64,000 nt of DNA from Luscinia megarhynchos (taxonomy: Eukaryota; Chordata; Aves; Passeriformes; Turdidae). Made by a program: the position numbers and the translations under genes. The notes under the pieces are model-generated. The model made no database searches, was not told the DNA's origin, and saw only the letters and a program-made list of their open reading frames with translations. How positions within the stretch are numbered: position 1 is the first letter of the stretch; every line of letters begins with the position of its first letter. Location of the stretch: NCBI GenBank assembly GCA_034336665.1, contig JAPFBE010000002.1, forward strand, positions 76,077,405 through 76,141,404. The letters are read 5' to 3'. This document shows, piece by piece, positions 12,641 to 25,300 of this stretch.

Positions 12641-15489
12641 TGAGAGGGCCCTCTTGTATTTCAGAGAAATGAATCAGGGCCAGTCTGGACTGAGGTTCCT
12701 AGAAACTCTGTTTCTCTGGGTGTTACTTTTGGGAAGGGCTAGGAAAATACTTTAATATCCACTGTAGGTGTTGACAGTGTCAACAGGGTCAGAAGCAAAA
12801 TATTTATTCTTCCTGTATAGGCCTTTGAACAGTTTCTAAACTCTTTTGAATGATCTCTATTTATTTCCATGATAGGTTAGAGATTTAATTCAGCACAGAA
12901 AAAACAGTGGATAAAGGAATATACATGTTCTCTCCTCCAAAGCTCCTGTTAAATAACGTACACAGTTCTCTCAAAGCACTCTTAAATCCAGGTCTGAACA
13001 AATCTCAAAACACTACCTTCCAGGGAATAATCAATTTTCTTATCTACATATATTTATTATGCAATATCTTTTCTTATTTTTTTTTCCTTTTTTTTTTAAT
13101 GATAGGCAGTAATTGAGGTACTTGCCAGAAGAAAAAAAAAGAAAATAAATGCAAGCTAGAGCTTTCTTCAGTATTTATACTTAGCACATTTAAAAGTAGT
13201 TGTTTTGTTTTAACACTAAGCTTTGCTAATTTTCTCAGGGTTTTTTTTTCCTTCATACTCCAAGAAATGATGAAGTAGTTACTGTTAATTTAAATGAATT
13301 TTCCAACACTTTTAATCTGAAATTGTATGATATTTTTACACAACTCTGCCCATAGCCAGTATTAAGTAGCAATTTTCCATCTGGGTATAATGACATGTCA
13401 TCCAGATGGTGCTGGTGTTTACTCTAAGGCTCTCTACACATCTGTCTTACAGAGAAATTAAAGTATTCTTTCTGCTCTGAAAAGAAATTATTTCTGGATT
13501 TTCTGCTCTATGAAAACATTATTTTCAGTTTAGCAGTAGTCAAGCCCTCTATTTCTTCTTTAGGAAATGTTATGACATATATCTTTGGGGACAATAAAAC
13601 CTGATTGCAAGGATAAAACCTTGAACTCTAAGCTTGCCTGTGTTGGACTGGTCTGCAAAGAGAATGTGCTTGGAAAGTGTTGTTTCAGATAATGTGTTTG
13701 TTCCTGTGTCACCAATTTACCCACAGGCAAATACATAACTGTCAAATCCATCCTTTTTGGTTCTGATCTCCTGGGACACCCAAGGCATTGTACTGTGGAA
13801 GTGAATGGTGCCTACAGCAGTGGATACCAAGGGCTGCTCCCCCATTTTGCACAGTGAGTCCATGCTGGCTTTGTGGCCATCTTGACAATGCTCCAGACCT
13901 GAATTTTCTTCTGTAGATGATGGTTCCTGACTATGAAAGGGCCAGAAAGAAAGGGGTTTGGCTGTTTGGAAGTTTCACCATGGCAATGAGCCATGCATGA
14001 AGTGCAGATGGGACTGGATTCAACAGGAGGTTCTGGTATGAGCACAGCAAGCTTAATTTTCTGTGAATCAGAAAAACTGGGAGGTGAGGTGCTCAAAAAA
14101 GCATAAATTTCATTGAATGCAAGCATTGAGAAAGAGAGAAAACAGTTTGGCCTCACTGTGGAAAGGGCTGTGGGCCTTCAAATAAAAACACTTTCACTTC
14201 TAAAATGCTTTGCCATGAAAACCTATAACAATACATATATGGATCTCCATTAGTTGTACTTTGCTACTTACTTCAGGAGATAATGAGCATGGATAATGAG
14301 CATGTTTCTTGTCTAATAACATCTGTACCCTGTTAGTTGGATGGCAATGTTTTACCTTTTGCAAAGGAGTCTTTACAGTTACAACAGGTCTTAGCCCAAC
14401 ACCATGAGAACCAGACCACACCTCTGAAATGTCTGAACATCTCTTGTTATGCCTATTGAACTGGAAGGTTTCAGAAAAATTACCAGTGAAACTGCTAAAC
14501 TGAGATGTCTTGAATAAAAGTCTGGACTTCTTCTGCTGGCTTAGTTACCCCCATCTTGTGTGAGTCTGTTACAAGACATCTCCTCCTCCTCCTCCTTGTT
14601 CCCACTGTGAGATATCCAGGCTCTGCTTCCTACTGGATGCTTCTGTTGCAGCTAACATAGCAGGGTCCACTAAGCACAACTGCAACACAACCATTAAGTA
14701 ATAATACATCCAGCCCCTCACTATGCCCCTACAGGATTGTTTGCTAAGCAGCATTTTATAGTGTTAGTGTTATTCCCTTAATCATTATTTAGCAAAGTTG
14801 CACATACATAAGTCTCTTTTTATTCCCTAATAAATTAATCTCTCTAGCCCCTTCATCTCTTTTATTGTTTTTCTGTAAAAGAAAAAAAGCTGGAGAGGGC
14901 CTTATAGTAAAGTAGCCTTTTATTTTTCATAATTTTTAACAGCAGTAAAAATTTTATGTTATTCATAAACAATATGTGATACCAATGGTCAAACAGGTTT
15001 TGCTAGGTGCATTTCTAACTGTGCCTTACACTTTGCTGTCACTTTCCAAGTCCTAGAATAAATGTTTTCAGTCTTCTGAAAGTTTTGTGTGTACCTCCCC
15101 TGGCTCTCTACTGCTGTGAAAACCTTGGCCAGCACTAGCTTTGGATACCATGACCCTTGAATGCATAGCATATGAATCTGCACGTCTGAACATGAAAATT
15201 GTTTGAGAGAAATAAGCTTTACATGAACTCCATGTTCATACAAACATATGAAGGGGGGTTGCCAACATTTGGGCCAGGCAGTAAGAAGCATACATGGAAA
15301 TACATGAAATACCACAAGTTTGAATATGCAGAAGTAGACCTTGCTTGTTAAAAGTGTGACCATTCTATCTTTTTCCTTAAGGAAGAAATGAGAATGCCAG
15401 ACACAATTTTATACACTACTTTAGAAGATTAACTAGATGAATTTGGGACTTGACATGTACATCATTCCTCTCACATAGCACTCATGTTT

Positions 15490-15512
15490 CATTAACTATA
15501 CAATAGTTAATG
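15490..15512. repeat. perfect short inverted repeat
   Basis: Ten-base arms, CATTAACTAT and ATAGTTAATG, are separated by three bases (ACA). They lie in an AT-rich stretch with no gene nearby. This could be a cruciform-prone spot or a chance palindrome. Confidence 0.7.
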
Positions 15513-16520
15513 GTATTAGATATTACATAAATATATAAACCATTAATTACATTATAGAAACTATTATTAGTATAAAGATAATGCTGATAAAAAGGTGGAC
15601 TGCAAAATCTTGCACAGCAACCAAAGCTCTATCTATATATTCTCAATCTTACATGACTTTTCTGCAGAGAACTTGCCATATAACTGTTAGTCTCTTGAGA
15701 TTCAAGGCTAATGAACAGAGAACAGCTAAATTATACCTGAGAATTTTTCAGTAATTAAAATGTTTCTTTTGCAGTGGCAAGTTACAGTCCTTTAGATACA
15801 GGGAAATTTTGAAGAAGGTATCCATATCCTGAGAATGGTAGTTATTTACTCACATGAGTGTGGAAACTAGTGTTCCTATCTGAGTTAATGCCTGGTGATG
15901 GAAAGCTCTGTAAACAGTTGGTGAAGGAGAAAGTAAATTATTTTCAAGTTAATTGCTGGAAAGGTGGCGGAAAAAAAGATCATTTTGCTGTGAAAAGGAT
16001 CATGCTAAAGCTGTCAAGGGAGCAAACAGACTGCTATTGCATAAAATACAGCAAGCAAAGGCAGTGATATCGAGATTACTAAACAGCACAGAAGAGATAA
16101 AAGTACTCCAGACAGTTTGTATAAAGTGTTAATTGCCTGAGTCCCTTTGAGACCATAGAAATACCCTCTGCTGCAGGGCCGAGTTCTTACATAAAGTAAT
16201 TAAAAACAAGTTTTGGCCAAATTCTTTTATGTAAATACTACAGATCTTGAAAACGTTTGTCTAAATACTCAAGATTTCTGATTTGATTTTATTATTGTGC
16301 TAGATCACGCTTTGAAGGCATGAATGCAGTCTTCAAGGGCTTCATATTATTTTCTTGTTGCATATAAGTCCTCTTCAGGATCAGAGCCAAAGTATTTAGT
16401 ATTTTGCAGTACATAGATCTCATAAAATAGTGTTAGTGTGTATTAGAAAGTAGGTAAATGGTTTTCAGATACAGACATAATGCCTGTAAATACAAAAGCC
16501 TGTAAATATGAGAGAGGAGA

Positions 16521-16567
16521 CTATAATTTTCCAAAAATTATAGTTATATTTGACCTCTAAGTCAAAT
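16521..16567. repeat. two adjacent perfect inverted repeats
   Basis: The first palindrome has ten-base arms CTATAATTTT (16521-16530) and AAAATTATAG (16534-16543). Only four bases later a second has seven-base arms ATTTGAC (16548-16554) and GTCAAAT (16561-16567) around a six-base loop. No gene or terminator context exists in this eukaryotic, non-coding setting. Confidence 0.7.
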
Positions 16568-19540
16568 GTAATTACAAACTTTTTATTATTTCCTTAAACA
16601 CAGAAAACATGTCTCCACACAGTATGAATTATTGGGTTCTTATAGGAAGTTATTGCAAAAAGACTCTGAGGCAAGACTCAATAGATGAATTTTTCTATTG
16701 TATGACAAATATGCTAAAACAGTATTTTACAAATTCTGGGCTACATAATTGAAGTGTTAGGTATAATCTTCCTTATGTAATCACTAAGTGGGATCATCAT
16801 GAAGTATTAATGCATTAGTCAATAAAATAAGTGTAGATAAGGTCAAACACCTTAGGTGTTATCTCTTCAACTATAATTGCTGCTACAACATGAGTTTATT
16901 AACAGCATGATACATCCTGCCTTTTACCAGTGAAAAAACTTTTTCAAGTAACAGGCTGTTTGAAAATAACTGTAAAATAAAGCAAAAGTGTAAGTAGAAC
17001 CTAACTCTGACAGATGTGGTCATAGGGCTGCAGCCAGAGTCTCTTCCTGGGGGCAGATTCTCCCATTCTGCTACTTTTACTAAAATTGCACGTCACAAAA
17101 AGACCAGAAACTGATAAACTCTAGGCAACTTAGGATCCTTCATAATTTATTGGCTCCTTAGTAGGTCACTGTACTGCTTTCCTGAGGCCACCACTCAGCA
17201 ATGGCTACTCAAAGAGGAGAACCTGGCTAGCTCACCCTGGGTAGCAGCAGCAACTAAACGACCTTGCTGTGATGCTATTTGTCATGTTTGTCATGTGGTT
17301 TCTCATCCTCTCTTTGGTTAACTTGATCTTAGGCTAGGGCCTAACCTTAAAACAATTTACAAGATTGTAAGTGCAATGTCAGAGCAAATGCAAAGCACAG
17401 AACTACCTGCAGTTCTCTTGCAGTCAGTTGCAAGTGCTTCAAGATGCCAGCCACGAAAAAATTAGACTGGTTATGAGATGTGTGACATTGAATAAATTGA
17501 CTGTGAAAGTTTATAGATATTTGTGCTCAAAGAATTTATTTAGACTTACATCAACAGTGGGGTTTTTAATATTGAGGGTGGTTAAATGTTTATCAGTTAG
17601 GATTCATTTAAGGGGAAAAAATGAAGTCATAGAGGGACTAGAAACTGGCAGTGAATAATGAGAGTTGCTGATTCAAAATGTTCTGTATGCTTTTTCTGCC
17701 TATTGACATTCCCTAACAAAAGTAGAATATGCTAAAAACTATCCACTGATTTCTCATTCTTATATCACTTTAAATATATTAGGATTTAATGAATGGTAAT
17801 CAGTAAGCAATACATTGAAATGTAATTTTCAGTACAATATTATTTGCAATTTTACATTCAAAGTTATACACAATATTTTGTACCGATCATTTAAGGGGAT
17901 TCACCTCAGAAAATCCATATATTGATTTGAAGTTTAATTTACTTCAAGAATAGGCTTGATAAAGGTTTGATCTTGCAAGGAGCAACATTGAAATCCACCC
18001 AGGGACAGTGGTCTGTGAACGCTGAATTCGCTAAACTTCCTAAGAAACCAGGAATAGGATTTTCTCTTTTTTATATGCCATCTACTAGGTGTCAAAGTTA
18101 GCAATGTTGTACAGTAAAAAAACATCATTATCAGCTGCAGTGTCTTGGCAATCTTGAATTCTAGCTGGCTGTTAGAAAAACAAAACAAAACAAAAAAACA
18201 GGTGAAAATAAGTTTTCATAGAACTAAAAATATCCTGAAAAATAGTTAAAAATATTATTTCATTTATAAGATTTAATTTTGGAATGAGCTGCAGTCTGAA
18301 GACAAAAGTTAAGTTTCAGTTTTTAATCTATATGACCTAATTAGTCAGGAAGTTTCCACTAAGCTCATCAATTGGAAAGCTTCATTGCCTATTTTAGAAG
18401 AATGAATGTATCTTGATTGCATTGTGTTTCTTAAATATTTCATTAGTGCTGAGTCGGGAACATTTGTGTTCAGCAGAAATTAGGATCTAAATTCTTATCT
18501 TCTCCAGGAGATGAATAAATGGAGAAGACTAGCTTACCTAAGCAATCAGGATGATTAGTTTAGAGAATGATCTCCTTTGGAGGAGAGAGAAAGATTGGCC
18601 TGACTCTCACAAGCATGGACCAACATCCTTCAGTGCCACAGGTGACAAAAACTCTCTGACATCCCTGAAGATCCTGATGAAAATGGATGAAACCATGGTT
18701 GAATGGCTAATCAATTTTCTCTCATGCCATTCTGTGTATTATAATGGGAATTATTTTCTCCTTAAGGCTCAATTCTATTTTGTCATCTCTTCAATAGGCA
18801 CAACTGACTTCTAATAGGGAGAGCAAAGCTTCTCCTAAAATAAAGAAATTTCCTCCTGCAATTTGAGACTATCCCCTCAAGATGAAAAGATTTTTAGAAC
18901 AGCAACTGATGTGTTAAAAAGATTGTTTAAGCCTAGTCTAACATAGCCCTGCAGAACTTCAGACACTCTTAGAAACACACAGCTTTCACCTTTCATAAAT
19001 AATTCAATATTGCCAGGCAAGACTTTTGGGCATGGAAGTTTAACAAGATGTGAAACTGTTTGTATATTTTAAAATTTCTAGTACAGCCCTAAGTGTGAGT
19101 TTGGCCCAAGTCAAAACACTGTCTGAAATAACATTTAAATTGGAATAATGAATTTGTATAGACCAGAATCCATTTCTCACAGGTAATTTCATGCAGTTTC
19201 TTTTGAATGATAAAAGCATTTAGTATTATGTAATAATTAACTATGGACTGTGTTCTACCAGCTGGCTTCAGTGCCAGAGATCTGTCACAAGCCCTTCACT
19301 AACCTTGTTCCACAAAGAGATCCCATTTGTCTATAGCTACTTGCCCTCTTCCTCTACTCCTGTGACTCTTCTTTTTCCTCAAAATTTGTTTCAATAAATA
19401 TTTTCCTGTTCATCATTGAGATAGTTTAGGAATTCCAAGAAAATCTTCTTATAATTAGAAAGAAAAGTCACAGGAAAATAAAAGAGCTCATCAAGAGTCT
19501 TAAACAAGAAATACAGCTTGACAGTCAAGCTGGTGAAAGA

Positions 19541-19975
19541 TGTTGAGACTGAGTCATATGAAGAGCAGCTGAGAGAGCTGGGGTTGGAGAGAGCCTGGAC
19601 AAAAGGAGGTCCAGGGGGGACCTTGCTGCTCTCTAAAAATACCTGAAAGGAGGCCATAGCCAAGTGGGGATTGGTCTCCTTCCTCTGGCAACCAGCCATA
19701 GGGCAAGAGACATGGCCCCAACTCACACCAGGGGAGGTTCAGGATGCACATCAGGAAGAATTTCTTCCCTGAAGAGGTTGTCAAGGATTGGAATGGGCTG
19801 CTCAGGGAGGTGGTGGAGTCACTGTCCCTGAAGGTTTTCAATAAATGAGTGGGCGTGGCACTTAATGCTGTGGTTTATTCTGTTTGGTGCTGATTGGCCA
19901 AAGGTCGTACTCAATGATCAAGGCAGTTTTTTTCAACCTTAATATTACTATTCTATGATTCTATTCTATGATTCC
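19541..19975 (+). mobile_element. CR1 LINE, 5'-truncated 3'-end fragment
   Basis: The fragment begins in the terminal part of CR1 ORF2 (GAGAGAGCTGGGGTTG, 'RELGL'-type codons). It continues through the LARGE-exon-like 'CTGAAAGGAGG' and 'GGTTCAGGATGCACATCAGGAAGAATTTCTTC' segments, the latter spread across 19735-19770. It ends with the typical CR1 tail near 19945-19975, containing AACCTTAATATTACTATTC and repeated ATTCTATGATT. The sense strand is plus. The frame has accumulated stops and is not functional. Identification rests on strong resemblance to the conserved CR1 3' region known from birds. Confidence 0.85.
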
Positions 19976-20790
19976 TTGTGCTGCTGATTGCTGAGAGTTT
20001 GGAAGATTTACAAAAGAAAAATTGCTTTATCATTATCTTCTTCTTTTACTTTTTCTGAATTATGTGCAATGGTTAGAGGAACCTAACTGTGCCTGCACTG
20101 CTGCTCTACTGTTCTTATAAGAACCAAAAAGAAAATGCTTGTAGGAGAGATATTGTTTTTTATCATTGACAGGCATAGGAATCTTTATTACGTGCAAGCA
20201 TGATGAAGGGTAGCAAATCTTGTAATCTACTGTATGAAAATTCATCTTGATGATTAGCATGATTGTTGTGTGATTTTTCCTGCAATAATTATCCATCATT
20301 AATGAAAGAGGAAAGCAGGAAACATTCATATCCTCTTGTACAATAGACTAATTTGCAAAATCTGTTAACAGGGAGTTACAGTAACATAACACATCACTCC
20401 TAAATATGATGAGATTAAATATTGATGCTCTCCTTTTTTAAAATACTTTTGCAAAACAATTCCAAAAGATATATCAATATCCATACACCTGTTACAATAC
20501 TCATGCACTGCCGAATTTTTAGGATATAATAAAAATTTCAACTAAATATGTTTTCTTAGTGTCACATATGATTGGTTAGAGAAAATGCAGATAAAGTAGC
20601 AAACCCACATATATTCCAGATTATATGGCTGTGACCTAGTATATGTTATAGATGTACAAAACCGGTATGTAAATTTTATATATACTTACAATAACTGTTT
20701 TAGAAAAGCATGTGGGGTTGATCTTGTGTTTATTGAGATCTGTAGGATGCTGTATCTGGATATTATTGTAAAGGACTAAAATTTTACTCC
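19976..20790. other. unassigned AT-rich non-coding sequence
   Basis: No gene or repeat is supported. An 89-codon minus frame at 20060-20329 shows no domain. Confidence 0.5.
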
Positions 20791-20914
20791 TGTGTTTTGT
20801 TTTGGGTGATTTTTTGTTGTTATTTTGTTGTTTTGGTTTGTTTTTGAGGAGTTCTTGTTGTTATTTTTGGTGGTTTTTGGTTTGTTTTGGTTTGGTTTTG
20901 GGTTTTTTTGGTCA
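20791..20914. repeat. G/T-only low-complexity tract (TTTTG/TTGG units)
   Basis: For about 120 bases the plus strand is nearly all T and G, with irregular TTTTG, TTGTTG and GGTTTTTGG units and hardly any C. It resembles an expanded and decayed (TTTTG)n repeat. The strong strand asymmetry is visible directly. Confidence 0.85.
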
Positions 20915-23440
20915 TCCACCTATTAAATTCCAGATATTATTCCCATATTAGGGACTGAAATCAAGAAAATGCTTTTTCATAATCTTGAATCATAGTCTTC
21001 ACTGTTTAGTTTGTCCAACATAACTGTTTCCAAGCCATTCATTATTACATAGTAATATTATGTTTTAAACTATAAGTTTGACACGAATAAAATGTCCTTT
21101 CAAAATATCCTAAATATAATTTAAATTTGATTCCTGATGCATTTTAATGAACACGTACACATACTAGCAGATCAACTTTTGAAACAGCATTTTTTTGCAA
21201 TGGTCCAGTGAGTTTTGTTTGCCTTTTGTTTTCTTCTTACTGGAACAGATGTTCACCCAGGATATAATACACATAAAAAAAGAGTTCATCTTCTACTTGC
21301 TATGTAAAGGGCTGCACTCTCTCTTTGAACTATCACAACACAATGAATTGTATATGGAATTAGAAGTTATTTTTTAATCTAAATTAATTATATTTTTAAT
21401 CTGATTTAAAGTTTTAGCTGATAATGGTATTGTTCATTAAGTAATATTTTTGATTTTGTCTATGTAGACAATATTTGAAAGATTTCATTTGCAAGATAAT
21501 GTATATGGTGAGACTTTAAAGTAATTTTCTGCCATTTTAATATCTTAGTCATTACATTTTTTCATATTTGTGGCTAGACTGTTTAAAAATAAACTTTCTC
21601 AGCATATAGCTAGGACAATAAGTATTTATACTTCTATAATAAATTTCCCCATTATCATAGACTGGTTATGCACAGATAAAGAGCTAGATGTATATCTGAA
21701 CTAGATAAGGTTATTGCATTTTTCTAATTTAAAAACATACATTACAGAATATATAAAAATATTTCCACAGTAGGTAGATTCATCTTGATGGTAAATCACA
21801 GAAAGCTACAGCAGAGTCATTAATTACTGCCAAGAAAAGATAGTTTATTTTAGGAATCTAGCCATCTGTAGTAGTGTCAATCTTCAGCTCAAACCTGGAT
21901 TTAACAAAAAAGCTTCTCCCATTTCACTCACCAGCTTTGAATGCCTTTTTAACCTCAGAACCCTCACTTCTTCTTGTGAAAGAAGAACACATTTCCATGA
22001 GGAGGTTTTTCCAAGAAATGGAATCAACTCAATTAACATTTCTCACTTGTAGATCAATTTCTCTCTTACATCATCCTTTCTCTTCTCTACTGACAATACA
22101 GAAAACCACTTCCAGAAGAGAAAACATCTGTCTGAGCAAAGAACTATTGAAAACACAGCCCAGAAATGTATATTACTGTAATATAATTTCATCTTGCTAT
22201 GGGTACCCCAGAGCTGCAGTCTTTGAATTGGGGTGCCTGCACCCAGAGGTGCAGAGTCCATTGGGAGTAGGGAAGAAAATGGTTTTAGTATAATTAACAA
22301 ATAAAATATTTATACATTGCATCTTTACCTATTTTTTTTTAAATTTCCAAGGGGTTTGTATATTTTATAAAGGGCATATAAAATCTCAAAGTAGTAAATG
22401 TATGTACTTTATAAATAAATACATACACAATATATTGACAGTGTGTGCTCAAAACTCTTTTACTGATAGGGCTGTACAATCAGACAAGTTTGGAGACCAT
22501 TGCCTTAGAGGGCTTCTGTGTGCTCACAGAACCACCCCAAACCTACAAGCCAGGCACTCAGCAAGCCATAGCTTCCTCTACAGGTTTCTCTCCTCCAACA
22601 CCAAGAGTAACTGATCGGGTTGCTGATAAACCACTCTGTCTTATTCTACCCCCTTCCTAAGGGGATTGTCCCAAAGTCCTCAGGATATACACCATATTGA
22701 AATTTTCACTGTCTTCATCTTAAAAAAATAATTTGGCATTTTTTTCTAGTTTTATGGATGTTCTTTACCATGTCTTCTGTGTTTCTTTACCTATCTTTTC
22801 TTCTTCCTTTTCAGCTTGTTCATCTTGACTGTTTCTGTACCCACACAGTTATTTTATACCCTTTACCTTCCTCTTGTCCTGTGTTTCTCCCTATCTCTTT
22901 CTTTATTATAGCCCCACATACTTAGTCTATGTGACTGCTTCACCACCGAGCAACTTTCAGTTTTCATCAGTTAGGTAATCACAAACTGGTCACTAACACA
23001 GAAAAAGTAAACAAGAAAAGGAGAATATAGCAAATGAAACTTTCCTATTATTGTAACTCGTGTGTTTCCAATCACTTATGCTGTCAGCTCTAAGTTTAAA
23101 CTATAAACTTTTCAAGGCAGAAATAATTTTTCACTTTCACAAACTGTTATGCCATCTTATTGCACCATATAAATACCAGTGCACATTTTTAAACACAATT
23201 AATAATTTTGCATGTCACAACGTTTGTCTGTCCAACTAAAGACTGCTTAAAGGTTTATGAATTTTATGTGGCAGGTACTGTTCACTTCCTAAAATGGTAT
23301 TTCTTTAGAATGCCATGTGTTGGGATAACTGTGGTAATTAATCTTGTCAGAAAATTTGAGCTAATAACAACATCAGTCGTGCATTTTGCACAAGAAGATC
23401 TCACTGGTATCACTGCCAGGAAGAACAAAAGGGAAAGCAC
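20915..23440. other. unassigned AT-rich non-coding sequence
   Basis: This contains the longest single frame I examined in a unique region (139 codons, plus, 21874-22293). It has no recognisable domain, is serine/leucine-rich and has no splice or promoter context, so I treat it as chance. A pyrimidine-rich stretch lies at about 22740-22930. No repeat family is recognised. Confidence 0.45.
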
Positions 23441-24632
23441 AGAATAATGGAATCATGGATTGGTTTGCATTGGAAGGGACCTTAAAGACCACCTAGCTCC
23501 CTACTGTGGCCAGGGAATTTTCACTAGACCTGATTACCCAGAGGCTCATCCAGCCTGGTCTTGAGCACCTCCAGGAATGGGGAGCCCACAGCATCTCTGG
23601 GCAACCTGTTCCAATACCTCACAACCCTTAAAGGGCTGCTTCCAATCTTAATCTTAACCTGTTTTTTAACAATTTAATTAATTTAACAATTTAATAAAAC
23701 AATTTTACAATCTTAATGTTAACCTGTTCCATTCCAATCTTAACCTGTTCTCCTTTGGCTAAGGCCATGCCCCTTCTCTTATATTCCCTCGTGAAAAGTC
23801 CCTCTCCAGACTTCATGTAAGCCCCCTTTATGTACTGGAAGACTGCTATAACTTCTCATCAGAGCCTTCTCTTCTCCATGCTGAACAGCCCCATCTCTCT
23901 GAGTCAGTTTGTGTAGGAGAAATGCTCCAGCTCTTTTATCAGTTTCATGGCCCTCCTCAGGACTTCCTTCAACAGGTCCACGTCTTTCTCTTGATGGGGA
24001 CACAGGAGTGCAGGAGTGCAGTAGAGCAGGAGAATCACCTCCTTTGTCTTCCTGGTCACGTCTCTTTGGATGCAGCCCAGGATGTGATTGGCTTTCTGGG
24101 CTGCAAACATGCATTGCCAATTCATATTGAGCTTTTTATTCACAAACACTCCCAAGTCTTTCTCCCCAGGGCTAGTCTCAATCCATTCTCTTGCCAGACT
24201 GTACTTGTGCTTGGGATTGTCCCAACTCAGGTGCAGGATGTTGCACTTGGTCTTGTTGAATATCATGAGGTTCTCACAGGTCCACCTCTCCAACCTGTCA
24301 AGGTCATCTCTGGATGCAGCCCTTCCCTCCAGTGTGTTAACAGCATCACACAGCTTGGTCTCATTGATAACATTTTTGAGGGTGCACTTGATCCCACTGT
24401 CTGTTTCATGAAAAAAATGTCAAAAAGCACTGATCCCAATACCAGCCCTGAGGAATGCCACCCTTCACTGCATTCCACTTGGACATTGAGCCAATCAGCA
24501 CAACTCTCTGAGTGTGACTATCTAGACAATATCTTATTCACTGAGTGGTCCATTTATCAAATTTACTTCTCTCCACTTTTTAGACAAATATGTTGTGTTG
24601 CACAGTGTCAAGTGTTTTGCACAAACAGGAAA
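23441..24632 (-). mobile_element. CR1 LINE, about 1.2 kb 3' fragment with decayed ORF2 C-terminus
   Basis: Read on the minus strand, this is the longest CR1 copy in the window. On the plus strand it opens with the reverse complement of the CR1 tail (GGAATCATGGATTGG, then GGAAGGGACCTTAAAGACCA). It runs through the 3' UTR into the reverse-transcriptase C-terminal region. A minus frame at 23904-24293 (129 codons) still encodes recognisable CR1 ORF2 segments, including NLMIFNKTKCNILHL, EKDLGVFVNKKLNM and AAQKANHILGCIQRDV. The homologous frame continues beyond 24300 as far as the LCKTLDTVQ-like segment near 24632, where the copy is 5'-truncated. The extra frames on the plus strand here are antisense shadows. 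A short AT-rich duplication interrupts it near 23650-23750. The copy is inactive: truncated, frameshifted, and lacking the endonuclease and most of the RT. Confidence 0.92.
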
Positions 24633-25300
24633 GGAACCACTCTGTGTTAGATGCTGCCTGACCCAGAAGCATGACAAAGGTTCAGCAGCAGAGCTCCAGT
24701 AAAAAGGTTGAGCATCTGGTCCCAGCAGGGTCACAGTTAAACAGTTAAACAATAGAAATAAACAGATGATCAGCCACACCCTCTAGCACAGGTGGAAAAC
24801 ACAGCACTTGGGCAAACATGGGCAACACCAGTGACCTCCACCTGTTCCCCTCTCCCATCCATCAGGATAAAAACCACTTAGTGGAAATATTTAAGCATAT
24901 ATGATATGAATCCCTCCAATAACTGGCCTAGACAGTCTGCACTGTAACTGGTGCCTGGATCTCATTTGTCCAGGAGGAGCCAGACAGGAGAGCCAAGGCC
25001 TGCAGCCTCATTCCAGCTGCTGACACAGGCTTGCACACACAGGCACACACACGCTCTGTGGATTCAGCAACTGGCCAGCAGCTGGTCTTATCCAGTAACT
25101 TTATCCAGTAACTTCCCCTGAGATCCTCTCACTTCCTGCTGCCTCATGCACTGACATGTGCAAACTGCACCCTTGGCTGAACCCAAGAACCCGTGGTCAG
25201 CTCAGCACCTGACTTTGTCCTCCAGATCCCCCAGTAATCAGCTGGTAGGTTCAATGGTCTCTCCAGTGCCCAGAGTCCAATTCTGATCATTTCTATATGT
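24633..25300. other. GC-richer unassigned segment, possibly ERV/LTR-derived
   Basis: After the 5' truncation point of the CR1 copy, base composition stays GC-richer than the surrounding desert. The block includes a CA-rich run (about 25027-25052) and an exact tandem duplication of TTATCCAGTAACT at 25088-25113. Composition and texture resemble an LTR, but I cannot match either end, so the assignment is a guess. No coding frame is convincing. Confidence 0.25.

Larger units (their letters stand above)
12641..19540. other. unassigned AT-rich non-coding sequence
   Basis: No supported gene. Poly-T/poly-A runs occur at about 13076-13100 and 13131-13145. The longest frames (114 codons at 13812-14156 and 124 codons at 14989-15363, both minus) have no recognisable domain. 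A 13-base unit (GATAATGAGCATG) is exactly duplicated at 14279-14304. Two perfect short palindromes are listed separately. Confidence 0.5.

Noticed and set aside
14989..15363. 124-codon minus-strand frame
   Set aside because: No recognised motif, no exon signals, surrounded by AT-rich unique sequence.
21874..22293. 139-codon plus-strand open frame, the longest in unique sequence
   Set aside because: No recognisable domain, no splice or promoter context, composition like translated non-coding DNA; frames of this length are expected by chance in 64 kb.
23922..24650. 242-codon plus-strand open frame, the longest in the window
   Set aside because: It is the antisense of a CR1 ORF2 fragment; the minus frame matches CR1 protein, so the plus frame is a shadow.
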